This document shows positions 24,694 to 37,442 of a DNA stretch of 64,000 nt, in pieces. The notes under the pieces are model-generated. The model was not told where the DNA came from. It did not search any database and worked only from the letters and a program-made list of their open reading frames with translations. The stretch lies in NCBI RefSeq assembly GCF_021155765.1, contig NC_060112.1, positions 1,054,001 through 1,118,000 on the forward strand, in the 5' to 3' direction. Position numbers and translations under genes: made by a program. How positions within the stretch are numbered: the stretch's first letter is position 1; each line of letters begins with the position of its first letter. The stretch is from Diprion similis (Eukaryota > Arthropoda > Insecta > Hymenoptera > Diprionidae).

Positions 24694-27600
24694 ATGGAAA
24701 ATCGGCTCAGCTTTGTTACATCTGGGGCTTTTCTAATTATTTTCGCTGCTACCCTTGTCGTGCAGCCTGTTAATGGTTTACAAGGTAAGTCACAGGCTGT
24801 TCAATCGCCTTGACTTTTATTTGGAATTATCAAACTTTTAAAATTTCTTCTCTTGCGCTCCTTTCCTTCTTCCCACTTCCATCCCCCCTGCAACCAGACT
24901 CCTATACACAAGTACATATCACTTGTCGGTAGTGATTTCAATGCCCAGGGACCAACGTGGGAAATTAATGTATATATCTCGTTTTTGCCTTTTTTCTTGA
25001 TACCTATGTCGAATTTTCTTATACACATATTTAATTGCTTATTATTTGGCATTTTTTTATTCAACGTATAGACATGCAGCAAGGTCTCGAACCGCGTGGT
25101 ATTGCGGACCCGGATTTGGTTTTGCGAATTTGACAAGTGGCACATTTGAAGAAGTCTGATCGAAAAAATACTACTTGTCGTTCCTTTGTTTTTCGGCTAA
25201 AGTATGAGGTTGCAGGCGTGTTACTTTGCACCCATGTGTCACGGTTGCGGTTACCGATCGAAATAGTAACGAGAAACTGAAAAAAACCTGCCCTCCATAT
25301 GCTTTTATTAACACAGGTATCCTACAGTGTGGGCCAAAAAAGACGAATCAATTTAAAACGTGAATAAAATCTGTACACGTCGTTTGATTCTCAAAAACGA
25401 TTTTGCTCAAAATTAGAAGCATAAACCTTTTGTTTCGCGCTTTTAAATCTGAAAAATATGTATTCTTTGCTGAGATACATGCTCTTGAAAGACAGGTTTT
25501 AAAAAAGTCGCTGGGGCGGGGAGGGGGGGGGATTAATATCAGAGAATGTTCAACTTCACTACCTTTCCTTATTACGATTCCAAGTTTGATTCTGGTATTT
25601 TAGCGAATATTATAGATTCTATTCACATGACATCAAACGTTTCTTGTGATATTAGAGTCAAAACGCGCGCTTTGAAGTCAAAATTCTGTTTTCAGGACAT
25701 TATTGAGACATGGTGGCCATGGTTAGGGAAAGCCAGGAATAACGGGAACTGTCCGGGGGGGGGGGGGGGGGGGGTAGGTAGGTAAGGTAATTATGAAAAT
25801 ATCAAGGAATTTCAAATTTCATTTGGGAAAAAAAGAAATCGCCGAACATCTAATAAATGGCTGGAAAGAAAATTAGAAAATTCTCATTCTATTATCGGAA
25901 AAAATGAATCTGTCGCAACCGCATGTGTCAAAAGTCAAACTTTTCGCTATTATAAACAGTACTGTAAACTAGGGTGATACTTATTGTGGGTAAGGACGAT
26001 TTTCTGCGGGCCACCCCCGAAATGACTCCGAATAATTTAAAAGGGATTCCCCAATTTTTTCAGATTTTTATCTTAACTCTAAACCCTTGCACCAACAGGG
26101 TGGATTTCCTCATTTAAGATATACCTGTTTTGGCCAAATTCTCGGTATGTATTTTATTGTAAGAGTAAAAATGTTGAAACGAATTGCACATCATGGACTA
26201 AATAATAAACGAAGTCAGGTTTAGAGGCTGTGTAATTCTTCTAAATTACCTGGTATAATAATGTGAATTTTTCATCAGATAATAGCACCAATGCCCCCAA
26301 AATCTTGCTGTTACATAGATTAAAAAAAATTATTACTCTTACAACAAAATATATGCTGAGAATGTGACTGAAACACGCATATTTTAAACGTGGAAGTCAA
26401 CTCTTCTAGTGCGAGGGGTAGCGTTGAGACAAGAATCTGAAAAAATCAGAAAATTGTTTTTGAATCATTTGGGAGCGAATGATAAAAAAATTGTCCGCGC
26501 CTTAAATAAGGGCCACGCTGATATACATAATTATTTAGACGTGTATTTATGTAATTTTTCTCAACATAGTTGAATTTCCTAATAAATTAATTTACATTGA
26601 AATGAAATGAAAAGTTGGGGGATTTTAATTGGGAATTTGTAGCACTAATCGAGACAACAAGAACTTTATTCAAGGAAAATTGAACAACTGCTCAGGGAAA
26701 GTCAGGGAAAAGTCGAGGAATTTAATTCTAATGTAGGAAAGTCCACTATCAAAAAAGTCGGCTGTAAATGGAGACGAGAACTTTACCAAAATTGATATTC
26801 GTCAAGTATATAAACGGTCGGAATACTTTAATACACAGGTAATCAGAAACGATCAAACACCAGGCAGATAATACGGCTATTTTCAAGTTTTTTCCGACAC
26901 GGCGTTACGGCTGACTTTTTTTATTCCTAGAGCATTAACTTTGTAGTCGTGGAAGGAAATTATTTACTGATCTGTCGAAGTTGAAATCACATAACCTGTT
27001 CGTAAGTCCGTGTTTTGGTCCAACATGTATAAGTCGATTCCGAGATTCGATCAAAGTCTGCGGTAAAAACTTAAAATCACGACTATGTAAAGGTATATCG
27101 GTGTTTAGATAATGTCAGGGAAAGTTGAGTAGCAAGACACTCCAATCGAAGGCCGCACGAGAATTAACATCGCGTTAATCCTACAGCTGCTTGCATACAA
27201 AATTTACGAAAATTTAATCATCCTGCAGTAGTCCCAGATTTTTCGTTTGCGAAGCAGTCAAAGTTACATTGTTTATGTATATATAATATACATATTATAT
27301 GCGAGAATACAATAGATCATCGCGCTTGATGTACAAACACGGCACTAGTATAATATTGTAATGCCAATTGTCCACGGCGTATGTGATTATTTTTTTTCTC
27401 TTCCTAGCTCATTGTCAATTTCAATATGAGAAATATTTATGTCTATCGGGCAATACGCCATACAATAAAATGCATACACTGGGTACACAATGCATGTGTG
27501 ACATGAGGAAAAATCATCACGAGGCGCGAGCAATTTATGCTACACGTATATCACTCGTATAATTTTTAGACTTAAAAGGGCCTAGCCGGGGTTGCATATG

Positions 27601-30600
27601 AAATATGCCCCTGAACCGATGTGGATTTGCCATACGCCACATTTTAGAGCCACCTCAAAAACCTGGTTCGCCCAAGTTTGAAAAAGGACTGAAAATTGGT
27701 ACGATCCAGTGAATAGAATTGGAAAAGTCCTTAGAAAAAGTCCTTATTAAAGCTAAAATATTATAGTACCAAAAATGAATTTGTTCATTCATTCAGTAAA
27801 TAATGCAGTATTTTTAACTACGTCAATGAATCATTAGATCACGGAAATGTGTCCCCCCGATGATTGGGTTGACATTGAGTTACTTTGCCCCAATAATCCA
27901 TTGAAAAATTAGTTTTTGATTTTTTTAACAATGGCGCACCTTTCCGAAAAATCTGAAAAAATTACAGAAAATCAAGAATGACGCAATGAACATACTGTGA
28001 AAAAAAGAAGCTAGTCACTCTTCAAACTCGATAAGAGATCGACAATTTAAACCCCAAAAGATTTTTCACAGCTCGAATTTGGTCCGAAAAAATTCTCGAT
28101 CATGTATGTACATCAACATCCGCAATATATTTGTTTTTTTTCATATTTTTCAAAGTAAAAATGGCTCAGGAATCGCGAAAAAACGGAAATCCGCGTTATT
28201 CGAAGTTTCCAGCGTAATAATATAGATAGAGGTTTCAAACTTGGGCGAACCAGGTTTTTGAGGTAGCTCTAAAATGTGGCGTATAGCAAATCCACATCGG
28301 TTCAGGGGCATATTTCATATGCAACCCCGGCTAGGCCCTTTAAGCTGGTGTGTAAGACATATGGGAAATACTCCGAAACTTTTTCTAAGGATTGAACTAG
28401 GTTTATAGCAGTACTAACCACGCCGTGACGGTGCTGTGGCGAGAATACCTACAATTTTCAACGAATTGACGCATTGGTTAATACACTTTATAGGTATAAC
28501 GCGAGTATGTTTCACGCGGTTTTTCTTAGGTGTTTTCAGTACACAAAGTACCCGTTTCTACGCCGGTCTAGTGAGTCTGCGAATTGCGCATGCGCGGAGT
28601 ACCGAAACGACCGCTTTTGACTCCTAGGAGTTAAAGTTGGTCATTTCTGTACGGCTCTCAGGCGCTGACGCGACAAACACAGCGAACTGATCTCACATTT
28701 CGCGACCCTAACCTCAATTTGGTGCTGCGCGAAAAACCGCGTAACATACTCTTCTTATATAAAGTATCGTGTATAACATGGAGGCAACGGTCTTTTCACC
28801 TCGCGTATTTACCATATTCGTCTTCGGCTTTCTATACCTGCGACTTATATTGCAAACTTACGCTCGGCCGGAAAAGATTTGAACTGTAAGCACATAATAA
28901 TCTTATTCTCATTGCGCGCGAGCCACACAATGCACATATAAACGTATATGGGATGTACAAACATTCAAGACGCTACCTGGTGTGAAAACGCAGTACTGCC
29001 GACAGAAGGTCGCTCCGCGGGCTTAGCATATGACATGATATGACAGTGACAGCTTATAATGTCAGCTCGGGACAACTTGTCGTTATTATTCGTTTATGTG
29101 TTAATTTTCGGCCAAATAAGGAATTTCCACCGCGAAAATCCAAAAGTAAAGTATTCTGCAGTGTTTACGGCTGCATGAGTAAGGCTGCGAAGAACGATAC
29201 CGTGAGATTTTATCAATTCCCAGAGTCAAAACAAAGCTTTGTTAGGATTACAAATAAACTATGGAATGGTAAAAGATGTGGACCGAAGAACAGTGTGGAT
29301 TAAAGTATTGAAAATGGGGAAAAAAGTTACTTCCTCCATGAAAGTGTGCTCCTAACATTTTACAAAGGACGATTTTTTTTTGGTAAATATATTTTCAAAA
29401 AAAAAAATCCTACCAATACAAGTACTTATATAAAAATTACTGAGCAAGTGAGTTATAGTTGCTCGATTCCTAGCTATACGATTTCTATCATATTCCTACT
29501 TACGTATTAAGTTTTTCCATATTACAAGTTGAACATTTTTCATATTGCCACGCTAATCGTAGATATTATGCGTTTTTCATTAATTGTACCCCCGAATTCA
29601 GCGCACAGCGTGCACACCGGGCTGTAGGCGACCTTCTGTCGATGATTTCCGCTGCAACCGCCAGGTGGCAAGTTCTAGGCCACGCATCGATTGTACATCC
29701 CAATTTGTTGAATTAAACTGTGAAAGCTGAAAAAAAACGTACCACAAATCCATTGACGAATCCAATGTCTTTAACAGCATCGACGAGACCTCAACACGAC
29801 AAGGTAGTCGTGTGTTATGTTTCCTCATGGGCGATCTACAGACCCAACAAAGGACAGTTCGGGATCGAGCAGCTTCAGGCCGAGCACTGTACCCACCTGG
29901 TATATGCCTTCGCCGGGCTGAATGTTTCTACATCCTCCATTCGTAGCATCGATCCATGGGCAGACCTCGAGGAAGGCGGTGGTGAGAATAATTCTATGCG
30001 TGCTATATTTACACTTTGGTGTTGACATCGATGATCGATGTTGGTAATCGATTTGGGCGATGCAGATATTAATATGGTGAAAAAACATTTTTTCAGCTAG
30101 AGGAGGATACAAGAATATGACCGAACTCCGAAAAAAGCATCCTGGACTCAAAGTGAGCATAGCTATCGGGGGCTGGAACGAAGGCAGTGCGAACTACTCT
30201 GAACTAGCGGCTTCTCCGCAAAGGAGGCAAACTTTCGTCAACAGCGCTGTTGAGTTCGTTAGGTGGGATACTCGGTGCTGCGAGAATGATATATTTCTTA
30301 ATCACAATGTCCTTGAAGAATGATAATTTATAATCTCTTATGAATGTTGAATTTAATGTCTCAATAACACATTAATACCTCACTAAACGGCACCGATTCT
30401 TTTCCTCTGCAGGAAGTACAATTTCGACGGACTCGACCTCGATTGGGAATTTCCTGCACAACGAGGCGGGGCTCCTTATGACAAAGAAAACTTTGTCCTC
30501 CTTGCTAAGGTAAGAGATTTATAATTCGCTTTCCATACCGTGCACTTCTATGTGATTCCGCGGATCAAAGTGTAGTGCAATTGTGTCCGATTTAGGACCT

Positions 30601-32172
30601 GAGCACCGCCTTCAAGAGCAGGGGGCTTTTGTTGACGGCGGCATTTGGGGCTGGAATCGCGACTATCAATGCTGCTTACGATGTTGCCCGACTCTCCGAA
30701 TACCTTGACTACATCCACGTGATGGCCTACGACTACCACGGGGCATGGAATATGAAGGTTCTCTCCAACGCGCCCTTGAGACGCGCCGCTGACCAACTGA
30801 GTGTCGTGAGTTCATTGCAGCATCGTGCAGCTAGTTGATATTAGAAATTCAGACAACGACTGCAAGAAAAGAAGCAAAAAAAACCCGGAAACAAGCATTT
30901 AGTCAATAATTGAAAGTAAAATCTCAAGTATATAACGAAAATTGTATGTTTTAGGAAGACTCGATTCAGCATTTACTCAAGCTTGGTGCTCCCCGGAGAA
31001 AATTGGTTCTTGGGCTACCGACCTATGGACGCACCTTCGTTCTTACCAGTCTCCTAAGTAGCCCGAACGATAGTCCGATCGGTGCCGAAGCCATGTCCAC
31101 AGGGTTTCAAGGTCCTTATACTCGAGAGAATGGTTTTATGGGCTACAACGAGGTATGCGCATTACACAAGTTCATGTTTCATTTTCGAGCAACGAAATTT
31201 CACAGATATTTGATATGTTTTTTTAAAGATTCATGATCTTCATGAGAGTAATCCAACTATTTCCAGATCTGTAGCGAACTGGCGAACGAAAAGAATGGGT
31301 GGCGAACGGGTTGGGACGAGGCCAGTGCGACGGCATGGGCAGTCAAGGAGGACAAAGCTATTACCTTCGACAACCCGAAGAGCATGATGATGAAGGTACG
31401 TATATTCGAGACTTCGTTTCCTCGAGTGGAATAAAGAGCGTATAGACAGGGTGTCCAGTATTCATGGAAATTATGGAATCAGGGAATTCTCAGGGAATTT
31501 TTTGTCGTATCTGGAATATACTGACTTTCATCCTAGGCTCATAAAAAATTAGTCATATGGTGAGAAAAAAGAAATTTTCTTGCAATTTTTAGGCAGTGGT
31601 CATGAATCAAGCCCTGATTTCTTAAAAATTGTACGTGTTAGCGAATTCTTACAAATTCGACTCACAATTAGCTGTGCTCTAGTCAAATATAAAATATTCT
31701 TGTTCGTATGACTATTGTATTTTTCATTTATTATTTACATGAGAACAAACTGGATAAATAACGATTCTTGTTTGGAAAACCTGAAATTCTCTGGGAATTA
31801 TGTTTTCACAAATAACTGGACACCCTGATATAGCATAAAACGGAATGATATATCGAAGAATCAACGTGATTGTTCTTGTAGGCTGATTATGCCGCGGAAA
31901 TGAAGTTGGCCGGCGTAATGGTGTGGAGTATTGACACTGACGACTTTTTGGGAACCTGCGCGAAGATTAACGCCGAACAATTGGACCCTCTTTTCGGATC
32001 GGATTATCCTCTGATGCGTTCGATAAATTTTGCTCTATCTCGAGCCCCGAGTAGCCACGACAGTAATGACAATCTCGTTCCGGACGACGTCAAACCGCAG
32101 TCAGCGGCTGCCCAGCAGGCCGCCTTGAGCAGCGTCATTTTAATCACCTCCCTAGTGTCGAGTCTGTGCTAA
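24694..32172 (+). CDS. GH18 chitinase, secreted, possibly GPI-anchored (Cht2/group VII-like)
   Basis: Hydrolyses beta-1,4-linked N-acetylglucosamine in chitin during cuticle or peritrophic-matrix turnover. Exons 24694-24784, 29778-29981, 30097-30262, 30413-30509, 30596-30805, 30955-31152, 31267-31395, 31882-32172; phases agree, 461 residues. Signal peptide about 1-28 ([15 protein letters not shown]). All four family motifs are present: KVSIAIGGW (117-125), FDGLDLDWE (158-166, catalytic Glu166), MAYDYHG (229-235) and [11 protein letters not shown] (376-386). There is no CBM14 chitin-binding domain; after a polar linker the protein ends in a hydrophobic tail ([14 protein letters not shown]), like a GPI-attachment signal. 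A single GH18 without CBM fits Cht2/group VII, though the group is inferred. Intron 1 is 5 kb and full of transposon relics. AATAAA at 32584. Confidence 0.93.
25755..25774. repeat. Poly-G run
   Basis: Twenty consecutive G within chitinase intron 1, followed by GTAGGTAGGT. Likely length-variable and error-prone in assembly. Confidence 0.9.
25973..26522. mobile_element. Old MITE with diverged inverted ends
   Basis: The left arm (about 25973-26118) and the reverse complement of the right arm (about 26395-26520) share a common layout: a GGTG...TTATT...AAGG...GGAC outer end, then TTTTTTCAGATT, then a TCT(T/C)AAC-C-T-ACCC stretch and GACTTCC/GGATTTCC. No ORF lies between them. Consistent with a decayed non-autonomous DNA transposon in chitinase intron 1; superfamily not assigned. 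Confidence 0.5.
27572..28344. mobile_element. Foldback MITE with ~112-bp terminal inverted repeats
   Basis: The first ~112 bases (TTAAAAGGGCCTAGCCGGGG...CCCAAGTTTGAAA, to about 27683) are an almost perfect reverse complement of the last ~112 (about 28231-28344), with only a few differences. The 550-base interior is AT-rich and has no ORF. TTAA occurs at both outer edges, offset by one base, so a TTAA or 3-bp target duplication is possible but not certain. A non-autonomous DNA transposon, probably recent given the arm identity. Confidence 0.85.
28502..28751. mobile_element. 250-bp MITE with short terminal inverted repeats
   Basis: Begins GAGTATGTTTCACGCGGTTT and ends with the inverse of GAGTATGTTACGCGGTTTTT, so about 22-base TIRs with one 2-base indel. 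Interior is CpG-rich with no ORF. Clean target-site duplication not seen. Lies directly after the foldback MITE, in chitinase intron 1. Confidence 0.6.
28949..29702 (+). mobile_element. Relic of a THAP-domain (P-like) DNA transposon
   Basis: The ends are related in inverted orientation: the left starts TGGGATGTACAA (28949) and reaches GACAGAAGGTCGC at 29001-29013; the right, read in reverse complement, starts TGGGATGTACAA (29702) and reaches GACAGAAGGTCGC at 29640-29628, with a shared CTACCTGG/CCACCTGG between. Between the arms lies a broken THAP zinc-finger domain on the plus strand, the DNA-binding domain typical of P-element transposases and THAP proteins. Nothing of the catalytic part remains. 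The right end sits 75 bases upstream of chitinase exon 2. Confidence 0.6.
29139..29385 (+). pseudogene. Broken THAP zinc-finger domain
   Basis: Reads [16 protein letters not shown] then [14 protein letters not shown], matching the C2..C start of a THAP domain (C-x4-C) and its conserved F-x-F-P core. After NKLWNGKR the frame is lost; it continues in another frame as [15 protein letters not shown] then MKVCS, stop, HFTKDDF, which corresponds to the second half with the final C-x2-H pair. So the domain carries at least one frameshift and one nonsense codon and is no longer functional. The open frame from 29040 to 29303 covers only the first half. Confidence 0.7.
31447..31827. mobile_element. 381-bp MITE with CAGGGTGTCCAG ends
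   Basis: Starts CAGGGTGTCCAGT and ends with its exact inverse (CTGGACACCCTG at 31816-31827). Interior AT-rich with repeated CAGGGAATT motifs and no ORF. It sits in chitinase intron 7 between exons ending 31395 and starting 31882. No exact target duplication is visible (flanks TATAGA and ATATAG). Confidence 0.7.
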
Positions 32173-35100
32173 TGATACCTATTTTATTTCAAGCTGCAGA
32201 CTCCTTACTGCAAAGCTGATTACTATTTTTATAGCCTGATCTGGTGAAATTTTCCAGGGAAAGAACTTTTTTTCCTTCTCTATCAGCTTCTCGAAAACAG
32301 AAGAATATACATTATATATAAGGTGTACAGTGTGTACACTTACCTCGCAATATCCCTAAATGAAAGACACGGTTATATATTACATTAGTCACGATTATAT
32401 TGTATTTTCCTTGCAAGGTAGTTATAATATCAAAGTGAAATTCGTAACGTTAATGTGACAGAACATTTCTGAAAAAGAAATTTGATCCTTTCTATGTAAT
32501 CCGAAAGTTGGAACACAGTAATAGTTTTTTTTAAATTTCTTTTCATTGACGTTACTGAATTGAACGTCGTACTGTAATTGTGAAATAAATATATTGATTT
32601 TGTGATTATACGCCTAAATGATGCCATTTATTATTGTATAGCATACTATTATTATATTCGTTAATAAAACTTTTTATAATATTAAGAAATGGAATGATGT
32701 AACATCACATGCCGAATGTGCTGTATTTCCTTAAATGGTTCTTCTGCTCTCACCGCAGACCACACGTTGAAATGTGGCGGAAGCGATATCCGGAAATTCC
32801 GCAGTTAAAATGTTATTTTTTCCTTTTTAATTCAATCACTAAATTTAAACACATAAACGAACCATAGCACACAATTTCAAAGGACTGTTTGCACTCGTGC
32901 AAACAAAAACTTACCTGCACAAAAATGAATTCCCGAACTTAAGCATCGACACCAAAGTTTGCAATTTCTTTACTGCTGAGGTAGGAAATCGTACGTAAGA
33001 AACGACACTCATGATGTTGGGTCATCATATTTAATTGGAGATTGGTTGTGTAAGACTGTGCATTACGTTTCGACTATTCGAACATTTGTAAATGATAAAT
33101 TTTTGGATAATTAGGGACTCATAGGACGATGGGTACGCTTTCCTAACTCTTTGATGCATGGACTCGATAAAAGTTGCGTCATTTTAGAAATAATGCTACT
33201 TATAATTGCACAAAGCACGTGACGATAACAGGCGTCTATATTGAGATGTATAATATAGAGATAATAATATAATACCTGCAGGTTGTTCGTTTGAAAGTCT
33301 TAACGGTGAAATATACCAATCGTGTTGGGAAAAGTATATCGGTGCTGCGGTGAATATAATCAGATATACATATAAAATACACTATACAACTGTTTCTAAA
33401 TGATTTATCTCTAGATTAATCCTTACGATTTCGCCAGGTGAAACTTATGTAATTTATAACTAGGCTATAGGTACAGCCTTTATCTGAGCTGCGCGGCATA
33501 GGTAGACATCCATATTCCATCTATACGTGTATAATATAACCGCAGATACAAGAACCGAGTGTATGGATATGCTGTATTAAGCGTAGAATGCGTATGTATG
33601 TATATTCGTATACGTTATACATATTATATTATTCATTTCACTTTTTGTAGTCGACACTCGACGAGTTGATTAATTTTTATAATAAATCAGTAATTGCCGA
33701 TCGGTACAGAGTTGAAATATTTCGGTCGAATGCAGATGCCTGGAAAACTACACCCATAAGCTGGCTTGTGCCTATCCAACGTCTAACGCGAATGCAGAAG
33801 CGACTGGCCGTAAAGTCTCGCAGCGATTGTGTTTTATAACTACCAACTGGTATGCCTCATACACACCCATACACGCCCGTGATAACTGTAATATACAAGC
33901 TCATTATTCATTAGCGTTTTACAATCAATCTTGACCCGCAGCTACGCTGCCCAACGTTGCACCGCTTTGTACATAATCGCAGATACGCTAATTATGTTGA
34001 TACTTCTTTCCCCAATCAAAATATTAGCTAATCCTGGTATGATCGAACCAGCAGCAATTCCCACTGCCGGGAGTCATAAATAAACAATAAAACGATTTGA
34101 AAAGTTCAAACATTCGTTCCGCAATCGAGCGCTTCTTACAATGAGGCTTCTCCGAGGCAAGCTATCGAAAGATGGTGAAATATTCTCTACAGATAACTTT
34201 GTCGATCATCACAAACGAATGGTAAATTTTTGCAAAAATGCTGACTCGTTCGCCGAACGCGGATATCGAAGACCGCTAATCGATTAACAAGGCATAAACA
34301 TACCTTGTGTAATCATAATAATCATTGTACATAGGTAAAGGTAAAGGTAGGTAGGTAATTCGAATACGTGAGGAGGTATAAATACCAGAATTTTTTCGTA
34401 CGACCTAGCCGGCGGCGTTGAGCACGGCGCGCGAACACGAAAAACGCGTCAACACCATCAAAACCGGCCGATTGGCGCACAGAAAATACTAATCTGTAAT
34501 CTCCGGCCTCGGAATTCCTTTCGGGCGAGTTACATAAAATCGAGCAGCGCCGGTGGCAGGAGTGGGCGCCACAAAAATAAAAATATCAAATTTATACTTT
34601 TACGTCGGCCTTCGCTCCTTAATGCTGCTGCATACCGGGATCACTGCGTGGCGGCCGACCGCGGATCCTTCAATTTTTATCCAGCTAATACAGCAACGAT
34701 TAGGTATGTCCAGGGCGGACTGCTTGTTCGCACTTGGCTCGCTTGGCGCCCGCCAGCCCCACGATCGTATGTATTTGTACATAATATGCTCCATTTATGA
34801 ATCCTGCCTGTTATTGAACAGGTAAAATACGCGTCGTGGGGATATGATTTCGCCTCACACAGAGGCACGAGCGTGTAACGATTGTGCTCCAGTTTCGAAG
34901 TGAATGTTTGTTGTGTGAGAATGTAGGTCAGCGAATCTAAGATCTATCCAATTTCTCAAAGGCATTCGTGCGATACGCACACATAACGCCGCGGTGCAGC
35001 TTTATCACCACAAGCTCTGCCCTATCGCTGTTATACTTACATGCCTATAATGTCGTCCTTATAATTAAAAGAGGAGAAAGGAATTGATCGGAAATCATTG

Positions 35101-37304
35101 AAACGACGCCAGGACGTTTTATCCCCTTTAATCCGATAACTGCACACACTGGCGTTCAAAGTCGTTCTTATATCTATACATGTAATACATTAATTACACT
35201 TGCGATTGCTTCCCGATCGGTTCTTTATCGGATTCAATTATTTCCTATGATCGGCCTTCCGCTTCATGCTCTTATAGTTTGTTAATAATTAGACTGCCGG
35301 TTTCTATTGATATCAATGGTTGATTTTACTATTATTATCGTTCTTTCGCGACCGACTTTCTATTTCCGAACTTGCAATTACTTGTCATTGCATGTATCCC
35401 GGTAACAGAGCCACCGTAATGATATACCGAATCGGTTCAACTCCTTTTCGCACGCTGAAGCTCCTGACCTATCCCACAGCAACGAAGTGCGCCGTGAGTT
35501 TGCAGAAGGTTGAGAATCGATCGTGCCGGTTTCTCACCGCATCGAATCGGTATTGGATCCAACTCATCGTATTATTCCCTGATTGCTCATGGCATTTTTC
35601 TTCACCTTCCCTTTACCTGAGTTAGAAATCAGGAAGCAGATATGAATATGTATTTTTTTTTTGTTTTTGAAAGAGATCCATCGTAATTACGCGCTTCTAC
35701 ATCGTTTGTGTAATGAATAACAATTGTCTGGGAAGTTGTTTCAAAGTTAGTGGAACAAAACAGATCCGGTGAATTAAGCTTTTCTTCGGGTATGGATCAA
35801 TTACCATGACTTATCACCCCGATGTGCGGCATGTCCAGCCGATAATCGGTGGACCCGAACCTGATTTTACCCACCGAAGAATGAAACAAAGCGGCCATTA
35901 ATCATATACATTTCTATTGGTATGTATAGATATAGAATCTACACACATTTCGCAGATAGGATAATTTCGTTTATTGAGATCGCGGGCTGATACTTTCAAC
36001 TCCAAATCCCTCGTCCAGAAACGCATAAATTTCACTTTCACAATAAATATTTTGCACTACACAATAAGATCATCGCGAATGGTGCCGCCATTAGTGGCGT
36101 CGAGACAAACAGTTGCGGGTCAATTCCACATTGGTGTACATTTATAATCATTTTGGGTGCGGCCTCTGATATACCTACCAAAAAATCGCTGCGATATTGC
36201 AGGTAGTGAGAGGCGCTTGCTCCACGACGACCTATTTCCAGAATGCTTGTTCCAAAACCGGAAGTCACGACAAGCCTCAAAGGAACACGAAACGCGACGA
36301 CAATGTCTGTCACGAAGATTTTGAGTGCGGATGAGAGATTAACCTTTTAAAATCCTCAACTAGCGGCGATCTCTCGCGGCACTCTAATACATGGCTTAGA
36401 TTCCGGCGACAACTTGTCACGCTTTTAATACACGTCGTCACGATTTCAAATCGCATGGACAACCCGCGGCTTATATATTTTAAGCAGGTTGATAGATAGG
36501 CATAACATGCATAAAGCGCAGACGGAAAGATTGATCGTTTAGTCATTCGTCCTATCGTACGTTTCTTAATTGCTCGATGTATCACGGATCCACAAATAAT
36601 TTTCGAAAAATTTAACAACAATAATCTGCAATATAGTGTACAGTATACACCTTTGCAAAGATCTCAAAACGCGATTACTCAATCCAGTTTTCTTTATGGG
36701 TACGAGAAATCCAATTAACAAGGTAGCTAATTGTGTGAATGCCAGCGAAGCTATTTTTAAAATGAAAGAGGAGGACCTGTAAGTAGGTGACCCTCGTACA
36801 GTCCGCGGGGCAAGGACTTGCCGGGATCACGAGATTAACGGCAGCATACAATCGGAGTACCTAAGCGATGTATTTACTACATAGGCATGCGTGGTGCGCT
36901 TGTGTCGAAATTGCGCAAGGCTTTTACGGGAAATAGGGTGGCACCACGTCAGAGGAGAGGAGATCAACCATCTCAAGCAAAGACGAGATCACACGTCATA
37001 CAAATCATACGATTTGCTCACGAATGAGTTGCAAAATCTGTATCAAAGATCGCGATGAAATCGCATTGCAACAGGAAAGTCACTCATATTCGTATATTTC
37101 GCAAACTACATATGTCGCGACAATCACCAGGAATCATTGTAACTCCAAGGAATCAACTAAACGAAGAAACGGTCAGCTTATACTCCTCCGCGCCTATAAG
37201 TATCAATGATTTGATTTTTGGCCAACAATATGTAGTCGCAACATTCATTTCAATGTTCGCAGCAGGTCGCAACATCGAGATACCTGATCACGAGGAACCG
37301 GGGA

Positions 37305-37442
37305 ATGCGTTGCGGTTTACTTGTGCTACTGGTGTTGGCTGTCTTTTTATTGCCATTAATCGTCGTCGCGTATCCGATAAGTAATGTTTCTTATTATACG
37401 ACCGAAAAGCCTCCTAGCGACCCTCCGACGAAATTTTTATAA
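37305..37442 (+). CDS. Candidate 45-residue secreted peptide
   Basis: An ATG opens MRCGLLVLLVLAVFLLPL, a strong signal-peptide-like hydrophobic core, followed by a likely cleavage after about residue 22 and a short proline-rich tail (ISNVSYYTTEKPPSDPPTKF). The predicted mature part would be about 23 residues, without cysteines. A TATAAG motif sits about 105 bases upstream. It could be a small secreted peptide, the first exon of a longer gene (a weak GTAATG donor lies inside it at 37380), or chance. I do not recognise a family. Confidence 0.3.
   Translation: MRCGLLVLLVLAVFLLPLIVVAYPISNVSYYTTEKPPSDPPTKFL

Noticed and set aside
34553-34825. 90-residue plus-strand frame
   Set aside because: Starts at a GTG rather than ATG, no domain, and a frame on the opposite strand is equally open.
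36038-36621. Minus-strand frames with hydrophobic C-termini
   Set aside because: The end of one frame looks like a GPI signal, but no upstream exon, start or family could be found, so it is not reported as a gene.
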